A DNA stretch of 8,814 nucleotides from Promethearchaeota archaeon (GCA_030620005.1 JAUXAJ010000220.1:1-8814); one strand, 5' to 3'. Positions 1 to 6,878 are shown, counted from the first letter of the stretch. Program-made: numbers and translations. Notes: a model not told the origin generated them from the sequence alone.

Positions 1-370
1 TATAACGCAATAAAGAAATCTTTTTTTTCTCCTCTAATCATGAACCCTTTGGAGTTCATAGTTTTAAATTTTATAAAGAATTAGATTTTTTCGGGAAAAC
101 CCCATTTAATTTCAAAAAATTAGAGATGATCCTATAATTAACGAGATATTTTCACCATTAAAAATTTGGAATCTTTCAGAACATTCGCTTAACATTGGAG
201 ATTTTGTTAAAATTAAAAATTCAATGTCCACACATTACGGAAAGCTCGTTTCTTTAAACCCCATAAAAGTTAAGACAAACGATAAGGTCGTTCAAACTCT
301 AAGAACTAGACGAATTACAATTATACCAAAAAAGAGCATTCCAGAAGAGTTTTTAACAGAAATTCTTTAA
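1..370 (+). pseudogene. Broken or frameshifted C-terminal gene fragment, possibly MscS-like
   Basis: The frame ending in TAA at 368-370 is open from 110 and reads like real protein, with IGDFVKI, then YGKLVSL, then ITIIPKKSI. It has no in-frame ATG before 224. Upstream, the coding-like text continues in another frame (about 6-128, containing FGKTPFNFKK). One extra A in the A-run at 114-119 would join the two into FNFKKIRDDPIINE. The first 80 bases also have a protein-like third frame (AIKKSFFSPLIMNPLEF), so a second shift near the T8 run at 21-28 is possible. The order GD-V-I, G-V, IIP-x-x-I loosely recalls the beta domain of MscS mechanosensitive channels, but that is a weak inference. It ends 43 bases before the next gene. 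It may be a pseudogene or an intact gene with homopolymer errors, and the 5' part lies outside the window. Confidence 0.4.
40..59. repeat. Short inverted repeat inside the broken fragment
   Basis: ATGAAC at 40-45 pairs with GTTCAT at 54-59. CC/GG inside the loop extends the stem to 8 bp with one bulged A. It follows a T8 tract. No function can be assigned. Confidence 0.35.
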
Positions 371-380
371 ACTTTTAAGA

Positions 381-396
381 ATATTTATATATTTTT
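381..396 (+). promoter_or_regulatory. TATA-box region of the lipid kinase-like gene
   Basis: The AT-only stretch TTTATATATT has its centre about 26 bases upstream of the TTG at 414. That is the archaeal TATA-to-start spacing expected for a leaderless transcript. No Shine-Dalgarno sequence precedes the start, which supports TTG as the true initiation codon. Confidence 0.55.
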
Positions 397-413
397 TCAA
401 CTTTTCAATTTTA

Positions 414-1499
414 TTGAACGTTCTTTCAATCATTATTGTATGTTTATTGTATGTTTATGAATTTTTAATTCTGTATATAACAGTTCTTGCAAAAAAAAAA
501 GGAGAAAAAACGGCTTTTATCAACAATTTAGCTAATTTTTTAGTTTTAATATTTGCAATTACATTGAATTTATTATTTGTGAATTATTTCAACTCTGTTA
601 ATAATGATTTCATAGTTTTTCCATTTGATATTTTTACAGTGGGTTTTCTCATATTATTTTATCCAATATTTTATTTTTTTATACGCAATGAAAAAAGAAA
701 GATCAAGAAAGGTAAGGTTATTTTTGAAGAGACTAGTCTAACGGGCTTTAAAAAATTACCGTTTAAATATGATATTTACAGGAAATTAACGCATTTAATT
801 GTTTTGACCATTATTTTGTTCTATTTTACTCTTGGATTTTGGATTCAAAATATTTTTGTTTTCGTGTTACAATTCTTTCCTAAGATTGTTTCTGAAATAT
901 TTTTTTCTGTCTTTTATATTGAAAGAGATTTAATGATTTTTACTCAATATTTAGTTGTTTTTTTAGTAAGTATATCGTTAATAGGCTTATTAACTGCTGA
1001 ATTTGTACGGATATTAAAATCTAAGATTTATCTGTTAAAACCAATTAATCGAATTCTACGAGAAAAGGAATTACACATGAGATTAGGGCCTCATATTTCA
1101 ATGGCTATTGGTTGCTACTCAATAATTCTTTTATTTGGGCTTTTTCAACCAATTGGTCCATTAATAATATGTCTATCCATGACCATGTCTATTTTTGGAG
1201 ATATCGCTTCTAATTTAATAGGAAGAACCCTGGGAACTAAAAAAATCCGTAATGGCCCTAAGACTTACGAAGGTCTTTTAGCTGGCATTATAGGGTCTTT
1301 TATTTCTGGAATACTTATTTTGATAATATTGTGTGAATCTTTTTGCGTGATTAATGCTCTATTATATTTTTTCTTGCCGCTTATCGGATCCATAATTATT
1401 GGCGTAATTGATTTTCTGGATTTAGAAATTGATGATAATCTGCTATACCCGTTCACAATCTCCACAGTATTGTTCTTTATTTTAATTTTTATCGCTTGA
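414..1499 (+). CDS. Dolichol kinase / CTP-dependent diacylglycerol-polyprenol kinase-like membrane protein
   Basis: This 361-residue polytopic membrane protein has about nine hydrophobic segments. The family signatures are visible in order: RKLTHL at about 123-128, HMRLGPHISMAIG at about 221-233, FGDIASNLIGRTLG at about 261-274, KTYEGLLAG at about 283-291, and an acidic D-x-x-D-x-E-x-DDN-x-x-x-P stretch at about 333-346. These mark the superfamily of dolichol kinase, phytol kinase, yeast Dgk1 and phosphatidate cytidylyltransferase-like enzymes. Those enzymes use CTP to phosphorylate a lipid alcohol at the membrane. In an archaeon the likely substrate is a polyprenol/dolichol (N-glycan carrier) or geranylgeraniol, but this cannot be read from the sequence. 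The start is TTG, since no in-frame ATG occurs until residue 173 and the TATA spacing fits. Its 3' end overlaps the convergent broken gene by 11 bases. Confidence 0.8.
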   Translation: MNVLSIIIVCLLYVYEFLILYITVLAKKKGEKTAFINNLANFLVLIFAITLNLLFVNYFNSVNNDFIVFPFDIFTVGFLILFYPIFYFFIRNEKRKIKKGKVIFEETSLTGFKKLPFKYDIYRKLTHLIVLTIILFYFTLGFWIQNIFVFVLQFFPKIVSEIFFSVFYIERDLMIFTQYLVVFLVSISLIGLLTAEFVRILKSKIYLLKPINRILREKELHMRLGPHISMAIGCYSIILLFGLFQPIGPLIICLSMTMSIFGDIASNLIGRTLGTKKIRNGPKTYEGLLAGIIGSFISGILILIILCESFCVINALLYFFLPLIGSIIIGVIDFLDLEIDDNLLYPFTISTVLFFILIFIA

Positions 1500-1990
1500 T
1501 TATTTTGCCTTCTATTGATTTATCAGAAAGAACCTGGGTGATTTTTATATTTAATTCTTTTCCAATTAAATTGGTTGAGTTTTTAATTAAAACCTTTAAA
1601 AGATAAGTTAACTTTTTCTCTCCTTGCCCTTTTACAGCAATATTACACTTAATTTTTTTTAAAAGATTTGAATCTGAAGCAATCGGACCACCAATAATCA
1701 TTAACTTATCAGAATTCACTTTTCTCCAAAGATTTACAACTTTTTTAGCAGATTTGAGAGCCATGCTCATTGCAGATAACAAAGAAATATCAAAATTTCT
1801 TAAAAAAGCGCTTTTATTTTCAACTTTATATAAAATTTTTTCAGCTCTAATTGATTTTAATCGATAAATTTATTGATGTAATTTGGTTCAGGATTCCTGC
1901 AACTAATCTAGAGGCACCTCCAATAAAATCTCTCGAGAAAAACCTCCTTCCTTCACCCACTGCTAAACAATCTACAATAAGAGCCTTCAT
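1489..1990 (-). pseudogene. Truncated, frameshifted cobalamin-binding radical-SAM family gene
   Basis: The reading frame starts at ATG 1990 with a family-like N-terminus (MKALIVDCLAVGEGRRFFSR, then DFIGGASRLVAGIL) and stops at TAG 1849-1847 after 47 residues. The rest continues in the +1 frame, open from 1869 to TAA at 1491-1489. It contains IRAEKIL, DISLLSAMSMALKSAKK, LMIIGGPIASDSNLLKK and NIAVKGQGEKKLTYLL. The IIGGP-A motif and the V-x-GxGE motif are typical of the Rossmann-like B12-binding domain that precedes the radical-SAM core in these proteins. No CxxxCxxC cluster follows: the frame ends after about 165 residues in all and runs into the 3' end of the convergent kinase gene. Both the frameshift near 1850-1869 and the missing catalytic domain argue for a dead remnant. 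Its TATA (ATTTAAAT, about 2018-2027) is still present. Confidence 0.7.
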
Positions 1991-2014
1991 TTTAGTAGAG
2001 GATTAATAATTATT

Positions 2015-2030
2015 TGAATTTAAATAAGAT
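2015..2030. promoter_or_regulatory. Shared divergent TATA region (broken radical-SAM gene and pyrI)
   Basis: The palindromic AATTTAAATA stretch at about 2018-2027 lies about 30 bases upstream of the minus-strand ATG at 1990. It could also serve pyrI with a leader of roughly 35-40 bases. No better TATA-like box is seen about 26 bases before the pyrI ATG at 2086. Confidence 0.35.
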
Positions 2031-2085
2031 AAAATTAAATAAAAGAATAAATCTTTCTCTATCACAAAATTGTTTTTATTAAAAA

Positions 2086-2592
2086 ATGTCTGAAGAAAAA
2101 TTAAGAATTGATAAAATAAAAAAAGGGACTGTTATTGATCATATTGATGCTAGTTACGCCTTGACTATTTTAAATCTCACGGGTCTTGACGAAACCTCTG
2201 ATTTAATGACTATTGGTGTTAATGTATCATCGCAAAAAAATATGAAAAAGGATATAATTAAAATTGAAAATGTATTTCTTAACGAAGTTCAGATGGAAAA
2301 GATATCGATCCTCTCTCCAAATGCAACAATTTCCCTTATAGAAAATTACAAAGTAATAGAGAAGAAAAAAGTCTCAATCCCAAAGACTATTAAGAAATTA
2401 ATAGTGTGTGTTAATAGGACTTGCATTAGTAACTCAGAAAAAGAACCGATAGACACAGAGTTCTTAGTATTAGAAGAAAAACCCTTGAAAATTCAATGCG
2501 TCTATTGCGACCGAATATATCGATTAGACGAAATTATATTCAGGTCTAAACAAAAAACTGAAAAAAAAGTAAAGCAAAGAATTCAATTGTGA
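2086..2592 (+). CDS. pyrI: Aspartate carbamoyltransferase regulatory subunit
   Basis: PyrI (168 aa) is the non-catalytic, nucleotide-binding subunit that assembles with PyrB trimers to give allosteric control of the first committed step of pyrimidine synthesis. The N-terminal allosteric domain shows the family pattern KKGTVIDHIDASYALTIL at about 12-29, then IENYKVIEKKKVSIP at about 85-99. The C-terminal zinc domain has Cys108, Cys113, Cys138 and Cys141 (CVNRTC and CVYC), matching the spacing and almost the numbering of the E. coli zinc ligands. It is slightly longer than the usual ~153 residues because of a basic tail (KQKTEKKVKQRIQL). No pyrB is next to it, whereas many archaea have pyrBI as an operon. 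The stop codon TGA at 2590-2592 lies inside the left arm of the following inverted repeat, so that sequence may have defined the present C-terminus. Confidence 0.93.
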   Translation: MSEEKLRIDKIKKGTVIDHIDASYALTILNLTGLDETSDLMTIGVNVSSQKNMKKDIIKIENVFLNEVQMEKISILSPNATISLIENYKVIEKKKVSIPKTIKKLIVCVNRTCISNSEKEPIDTEFLVLEEKPLKIQCVYCDRIYRLDEIIFRSKQKTEKKVKQRIQL

Positions 2593-2867
2593 ACTACCCT
2601 TGCCTAAAGGCACGGGCTTCGTGTGAGCACGGAGTTCCGTAGTTCACCAGACTCAGCGTGAAGAAATTTATGCTACGATGGAGCAGATGGTAATGGAGTG
2701 CTCAATTCATCTCGCCCCTGAAATTATAAAAATATTTCTTTCAAAACTGGGATATATTAAAACTATAAGATTAGTCTTCGACACTCATTCTTACCACTAA
2801 AAAGAGTTGAAGTTAGTCACCTCGTGAATAAAATTTGACTTAAAATAAGAATAGTTCACATGAATTT
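2582..2867. repeat. Imperfect inverted repeats bracketing the pyrI / EMC6-like spacer
   Basis: TGTGAACTA at 2588-2596 recurs as its reverse complement TAGTTCACA at 2852-2860. AATTCA lies just outside both copies, with a 2-base gap difference, so the similarity covers about 15 bases. The stop codons of both convergent genes (TGA of pyrI and TGA of the minus-strand membrane protein) fall inside the repeats. A third copy of the core, in the inverted orientation, is at 2640-2647. This is what a small non-autonomous element of about 270 bp would look like, but a shared bidirectional termination motif is also possible. Confidence 0.4.
2588..2735. mobile_element. Solo IS200/IS605-type end or omega-RNA-like structured remnant
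   Basis: This GC-richer island in AT-rich DNA has nested stems. A perfect 9-bp outer stem pairs GTGAACTAC (2589-2597) with GTAGTTCAC (2639-2647). Inside it is CCC-T-TGCC (2597-2604) pairing with GGCA-C-GGG (2609-2616) across a TAAA loop, and then CGTG/CACG (2620-2631). Further stems follow: AGCGT/ATGCT (about 2655-2674) and GAGCA/TGCTC (about 2681-2703). The text CTACCC..GCC-TAAA-GGC..GGGCTTCGTG resembles the subterminal hairpin of many IS200/IS605 (TnpB, IS1341-type) ends and of their guide RNAs. That match is from memory, not from a search. No transposase gene is adjacent. It starts at the pyrI stop, so a structured 3' UTR is the main alternative. Strand is uncertain. Confidence 0.5.
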
Positions 2868-3272
2868 GAGCATTGTATGAGTAAATACCCCAACAATCAT
2901 GAATAAGAAAAAGAAGACTCCTATTCCCGGTTTTAATATTTTCTTCCACGACCATTCTTCTTTGTCATATTTAAATCGAAAAATGACAAAACTTGAAATA
3001 AAAGGAAAGCCAAACCAAAAACTTAACATCCAAAAAAGTAATATCCAGCCTACAAAACCAAGAAAAAGCCTCCCTATTAACGCACTTAACGCCCCTGTAA
3101 TTGCTCGCATCCAATATAATTTTGTTTCTTTTCCTAAACGAATATCTAACTCTTTTTGTTTTTTAGATTTTTTCTCTTTTTTGATAGTCTCTTGTTTTCC
3201 TTGTTTTTTTTGCTTTTGTTGAAGTAGTTTTTTCCGTTTTTTCCTTACATCGACTTTTTTCTTTTTTACCAT
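2856..3272 (-). CDS. Small EMC6-like membrane protein with lysine-rich cytosolic N-terminus
   Basis: This 138-residue protein has a strongly basic, coiled N-terminal tail (residues 1-50, mostly K, Q and E) followed by three hydrophobic segments at about 56-76, 77-99 and 115-135. The second and third are separated by a polar loop (RFKYDKEEWSWKK). Length, topology and the pattern YxRAITGALSALIG ... WSWKKILKPGIGVFFF recall the EMC6/Rab5-interacting family, known from eukaryotic ER membrane complexes and reported in archaea, where the proteins help insert membrane proteins. This is a resemblance by eye, not a proven match. The basic tail could bind rRNA or acidic lipids. ATG 3272 is preceded by ATTTAAAT about 25 bases upstream, so the mRNA is probably leaderless. 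The gene is divergent from rqcH and convergent with pyrI. Confidence 0.6.
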   Translation of the reverse strand: MVKKKKVDVRKKRKKLLQQKQKKQGKQETIKKEKKSKKQKELDIRLGKETKLYWMRAITGALSALIGRLFLGFVGWILLFWMLSFWFGFPFISSFVIFRFKYDKEEWSWKKILKPGIGVFFFLFMIVGVFTHTMLKFM

Positions 3273-3289
3273 ATTATAATTTATAAATT

Positions 3290-3317
3290 ATTATTTAAAT
3301 AAAAATTATATATATTG
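3290..3317. promoter_or_regulatory. Compact divergent promoter: EMC6-like gene and rqcH
   Basis: Two TATA-like boxes lie back to back. ATTTAAAT at 3293-3300 is about 25 bases from the minus-strand ATG at 3272. ATTATATATATT at about 3305-3316 is about 31-34 bases from the plus-strand ATGs at 3342/3345. The two genes therefore start from about 70 bases of shared DNA and are likely to be co-expressed. Confidence 0.55.
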
Positions 3318-3344
3318 ATTTTAAAAAACATTGGAATAATCATG

Positions 3345-5393
3345 ATGAAGGTTTATAAAAGGTTCACTAATTTCGATGTATTCGCAATTTCAAAAGAACT
3401 TAATGAAATATTAATGGGTGGTAATATAGCAAATGTTTACGAGGTTGAAGATATACTCATTTTTAAAATAAATACATTTCAGGGGAAAAAAATACTAATT
3501 ATTAAGAGCGATTCAAGGATTAATCGAACAGAATACGACTATCCCATCCCTAAATATCCTTCACAATACATGATGTCCTTAAGAAAATTCCTTAAAAATA
3601 GAAGAGTCGTTAGCGTGAGTCAACATAATTTTGATCGAATTGTAATACTTGAATTAAGTAACCCTGATGGTCAACCTTGGAAATTTATTATTGAGCTTTT
3701 CAACAAAGGAAATTTTATACTGATAGATGATAGAAATATTATAAAAGTCGCAAAGAAGTATAGAAAGTTTAAGGATAGAGATGTTCTCGCTGGTAAAGAA
3801 TTTATTTTTCCTCAATCTAGAGGAAAAGATTTCTTAACCGTAAATAAAGATGTTTTTTTTGAATTATTTACTGATTCAGATGAAGAAATAGTACGGCATT
3901 TAGCCCGAAATATTAACATAGCAGGTCTATATAGCGAAGAAATATGTTATAGGGCCGAAATTGATAAAAAAAAAAAGGGATCCGACTTAAGCAATGATGA
4001 TTTAAATATACTATTTAATTCATTTAAAGAAATAAGAAACGACCTTCTTTTTGGTGAAATTAAGGCCCATATCATCTTAAGCAAAGATGGAACCGAAATT
4101 ACTGCTCTTCCTTTTGAGATGGAAATATTTAAAGATCATGAGAAAAAATTTTTTGAGACTTTCAATGAAGCCGTTGATAGTTTCTTCTCAAAATTAGATT
4201 CAGAAGTTATCAAGAAACCTAGCGATCAGGCAATTAAACAAAGAATTAAAGCTCAAGAAAAAATACTTAAAAATCAATTAGAGTATTTAGAAGAGCTTAA
4301 AAAAAAAAAAAAGATGTATTACAAACAAGGAGAGTTTGTCTATGCCAATTTCAATTCTTTAGAAAAACTATTCAGCGTTATATTAAACGCTAGAAGAAAA
4401 AATTATAGCTGGGAAGAAATTAATAAAAAGTTAAGAATCGCTAAACTCGAGAATTTAGAAGGTGTTAAATTTTTTAAAAAAATAATTCCCCGTTCTAAAC
4501 AACTTATTATTATATTTAATGACGAGGAAATTTATTTAGATCTTAATAAAAGCATTGGAGAAAATGCAAATTATATTTATTCAAAGGGAAAAAAAGCCGA
4601 TAAAAAAATAAAGGGCACTATTCCTGCTATTGGACAAACAAAATCAAAAATTGAAGATTTGCAACTAGAAAAGGAATCGATTGAAGTTGAAATTGATTTT
4701 TTAATAAAAAAACCAAAGAAAAAATGGTACGAAAAATTTAGATGGTTTAAGTCGTCAAATGGTTTTTTAGTTATCGGTGGAAGAGACGCTAGCTCTAATG
4801 AAGCTGTGTTTAAAAAATACTTAGATTCAAACGACATGGTTTTTCATACAAATTTCCCGGGTTCACCATTCACAGTTATAAAAAATCCAGAAAATAAAAA
4901 AATTCCAGAAAGCACTATAAAAGAAGCTGCGGACTTCGTTGCAAGCTATTCAAAAGCGTGGAAAGAAATGTGGGGCGTCGTGGATGTGTTTTATGTCCTT
5001 CCTAATCAAGTATCTAAAAGTCCTCCTTCAGGGGAGTATTTACCAAAAGGTTCATTTGTAATATCGGGAAAAAAAAATTTCATAAAAAACGCAAAAACCG
5101 AATTATCCATCGGTTTAAAAATTATTGAATTAGAGAGTGATTCGAGTGGTGATACGAGAATTTTTTATCCTAAACTATTAAGTGGTCCAAAAAACGTCAT
5201 TATGAACCAAACAGAATTAAATGTTAGGGTTATCCCTTCAAAATCAGGATTAACAAAGGGAAAACTTTCCAAAGAACTAAAATCTTATTTTATTAAAAAT
5301 TCTCCAAAAACTCTTAAGAAATGGATAAAATTATTAGCTTTAGACGAGATTAACTTATATCTTCCACCAGGCTTATCGATAATAAAAACATAA
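3345..5393 (+). CDS. rqcH: RqcH / NEMF (Rqc2) family ribosome-associated quality-control factor
   Basis: This 682-residue NFACT protein belongs to the family that binds 60S/50S subunits with stalled peptidyl-tRNA and recruits tRNA to add C-terminal tails (alanine in bacteria) that mark the chain for degradation. NFACT-N comes first (KRFTNFDVFAISKELNEIL at the N-terminus) and holds the tRNA-binding Asp-Arg pair in NFDRIVI. Counted from ATG 3345 these are D97 and R98, the same numbers as the functional pair in Bacillus subtilis RqcH. A lysine/glutamate-rich coiled coil follows (about 295-330). The NFACT-R domain begins near 458 with KKWYEKFRWF, GGRDASSNE (about 478-486), FHTNFPGSPFTVIK, VSKSPPSGEYLPKGSF and ISGKKN. 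ATG 3345 or 3342 is preferred over an in-frame TTG at 3315, which lies within the TATA box. The length suggests little or no NFACT-C domain. A 20-T tract follows the stop. Confidence 0.93.
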   Translation: MKVYKRFTNFDVFAISKELNEILMGGNIANVYEVEDILIFKINTFQGKKILIIKSDSRINRTEYDYPIPKYPSQYMMSLRKFLKNRRVVSVSQHNFDRIVILELSNPDGQPWKFIIELFNKGNFILIDDRNIIKVAKKYRKFKDRDVLAGKEFIFPQSRGKDFLTVNKDVFFELFTDSDEEIVRHLARNINIAGLYSEEICYRAEIDKKKKGSDLSNDDLNILFNSFKEIRNDLLFGEIKAHIILSKDGTEITALPFEMEIFKDHEKKFFETFNEAVDSFFSKLDSEVIKKPSDQAIKQRIKAQEKILKNQLEYLEELKKKKKMYYKQGEFVYANFNSLEKLFSVILNARRKNYSWEEINKKLRIAKLENLEGVKFFKKIIPRSKQLIIIFNDEEIYLDLNKSIGENANYIYSKGKKADKKIKGTIPAIGQTKSKIEDLQLEKESIEVEIDFLIKKPKKKWYEKFRWFKSSNGFLVIGGRDASSNEAVFKKYLDSNDMVFHTNFPGSPFTVIKNPENKKIPESTIKEAADFVASYSKAWKEMWGVVDVFYVLPNQVSKSPPSGEYLPKGSFVISGKKNFIKNAKTELSIGLKIIELESDSSGDTRIFYPKLLSGPKNVIMNQTELNVRVIPSKSGLTKGKLSKELKSYFIKNSPKTLKKWIKLLALDEINLYLPPGLSIIKT

Positions 5394-5432
5394 AATCAAG
5401 GAGCCCTAAGATATTTCTTGATTATTTGTAAA

Positions 5433-5452
5433 TTTTTTTTTTTTTTTTTTTT
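5433..5452 (+). terminator. Poly-T terminator after rqcH
   Basis: An uninterrupted run of 20 T residues begins 40 bases after the rqcH stop. Archaeal RNA polymerase terminates at T-runs without needing a hairpin, so this is a strong plus-strand terminator. Its exact length is the least trustworthy part of the window, because homopolymers are often mis-called. Confidence 0.7.
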
Positions 5453-5510
5453 CAACTCTCCTAAAGAGCGATGAATCAAACCATTCAGGAAAGAATTTGA
5501 GGCAGAATCA

Positions 5511-5708
5511 TTATATTTCATTATATTTTCTTAAACTTTCCACAAAAAGTTCAAGTTCCTCTTTAGTTTCATCTCTTATTTCCTTTAGCTTATCAATAAA
5601 ATAATTCCATTGTATATAAATATAATTTTCAGGTTTACCGAGAAATTCAGAGGGTTGAGTGAAAAAGTTCAATAAGCCATTCTGATCAACTAATCGCCAC
5701 TCATGCCA
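5511..5708 (-). pseudogene. In-frame continuation of the wHTH gene beyond a TAA stop
   Basis: Directly after the TAA at 5711-5709 the same frame stays open for 65 codons to TAA at 5513-5511. The text looks fully coding: WHEWRLVDQNGLLNFF, then QPSEFLGKPENYIYIQWNYF and an acidic/basic helix with KEIRDETKEELELFVESL. Codon use is like the upstream gene and no ATG restarts translation; only weak TTG/GTG codons are available. One substitution in a sense codon (for example CAA, GAA or AAA to TAA) would explain it. Alternatives are a base-calling error, real truncation of the regulator, or stop readthrough. Pyrrolysine is not a candidate because the codon is TAA, not TAG. Confidence 0.55.
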
Positions 5709-6863
5709 TTAGAAACGATCATTAAATTTTGAGATTATTGGGAATGATTTTAAACTGAAATGAAAACCTAATCTATTTAATTGAGAAAAATTGTGATCAT
5801 CTTTTTTAAATGCTTCTAGAGGAAGGTATTTTTCTTTTATTTCTTCATTCCTATCAATGAGCTCACGCTTAAAATCCTTTAAATCCATAAGGATCTTATT
5901 ATATTCCTCCAAGAATATAGTATAACCTTTTTGAATTGTCTCAAATTGTTTATCTTGTAAATTATTAATCCCTAAGCTCTTGTCTAAGTATTCGAGAATC
6001 TTGTTGAAATTTGCTCCTTGAGTTCTAATATTACGATTATCAATTAATTCGTGAAAATTTTCCCCAAGTTCATATTTAATCTCAATTTCGAAATTTAAAT
6101 CTTCTGGTCTTTTTATCCCTTTATAAAAACTAGGATTTTGGAAGACTTCTTTCAAGATAACATCAATTAATTTCTTTCTAATTGCCTCAGAGTTTACTAA
6201 ATTTAATGACGAATTTGCAGAAAATTTACAATTGATTTTTAATTCGTGCAGAAGATCTTGCTCAAATGCCTCGTATACTCGATAAACACTCCTTTTTTCT
6301 AAATTAATTTTACTTTCAACATCAGGTTTATTATTCCTAATAATATCTATGAATTCATTAATAAAAGAATTTATTATATCAACATGTTCAATAATCGCAG
6401 GCTGAAACGAATATCTCCCACTCTTTGCTTCTAAGACCTTAATAATAATTTTTTTTCTAGACTCTTCATATTCATCTAAAAGATCCATTATCAAAGACAT
6501 GTCATTGAAGTTATTGAGAACTTCGTGAATTTTGCTTAATAAATACTCATACTCCTCATTGGAATTATAATTTTTCAATCTTTCTTCACAATAATTATAG
6601 CAATTATATCTAAAAATCATAGAAAATGCAAATTTGAAATTGATTAATGGATTAGTAAGGATTAGTTCTTTTGTTTTTAAGAAATACTTGTATGGCTGAG
6701 GCTTCTCTTTTTCTATAAGTCCTTCTTTTTCTAATTTCTTTAAATATTTAATTAATGTTGGTCTTGATGTGTCGAATTTCTCACACATTTCTTTCTGTGT
6801 CAAACCTTCCTTATCATCTTTTAAGATTTTTAGAATATCTTGCTCATTAATTCTTCTTCCCAT
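5709..6863 (-). CDS. Winged helix-turn-helix regulator with long helical C-terminal domain
   Basis: The 384-residue product begins MGRRINEQDILKILKDDKEG and has a clear winged-helix fold at 5-60. Helix 2 lies in LTQKEMCEKF, the recognition helix in SRPTLIKYLKKLEKEG, and the wing around LIEKEKPQPYKYFL. The remaining ~320 residues are predicted mostly helical, with many charged and aromatic residues and no domain I can name. No transmembrane segment is evident. ATG 6863 is preferred over an in-frame GTG at 6878, because it starts the HTH cleanly and lies 26 bases from the centre of the TATA box. A perfect inverted repeat covers that TATA box, so autoregulation is likely. The gene lies downstream of, and in the same direction as, the HNH endonuclease gene, with a 287-base gap and its own promoter. 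Its frame continues past the stop, so this CDS may be a truncated form. Confidence 0.75.
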   Translation of the reverse strand: MGRRINEQDILKILKDDKEGLTQKEMCEKFDTSRPTLIKYLKKLEKEGLIEKEKPQPYKYFLKTKELILTNPLINFKFAFSMIFRYNCYNYCEERLKNYNSNEEYEYLLSKIHEVLNNFNDMSLIMDLLDEYEESRKKIIIKVLEAKSGRYSFQPAIIEHVDIINSFINEFIDIIRNNKPDVESKINLEKRSVYRVYEAFEQDLLHELKINCKFSANSSLNLVNSEAIRKKLIDVILKEVFQNPSFYKGIKRPEDLNFEIEIKYELGENFHELIDNRNIRTQGANFNKILEYLDKSLGINNLQDKQFETIQKGYTIFLEEYNKILMDLKDFKRELIDRNEEIKEKYLPLEAFKKDDHNFSQLNRLGFHFSLKSFPIISKFNDRF

Positions 6864-6878
6864 TATTAAACATCTCAC

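Noticed and set aside
110..130. Programmed -1 frameshift in the left-edge fragment
   Set aside because: The A-run is only six bases, no stimulatory stem follows directly, and a missing base explains the data more simply.
1265..1465. Minus-strand frame of 66 codons
   Set aside because: It is antisense to conserved motifs of the kinase-like gene.
2627..2800. Plus-strand open frame after the IS-end-like hairpin (ATG at 2678; MEQMVMECSIHLAPEIIKIF and on, about 40 aa)
   Set aside because: It overlaps strongly paired sequence, has no promoter or recognisable family, and is short enough to be chance.
2899..3222. Plus-strand frame of 107 codons
   Set aside because: It is antisense to the EMC6-like gene. 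Its Phe/Ser-rich tail is just the complement of the lysine codons.
4577..4837. Minus-strand frame of 86 codons
   Set aside because: It is antisense to the conserved NFACT-R coding region of rqcH and has no independent support.
5709..5711. Pyrrolysine or selenocysteine recoding at the wHTH stop
   Set aside because: The codon is TAA. Pyrrolysine uses TAG and selenocysteine uses TGA.
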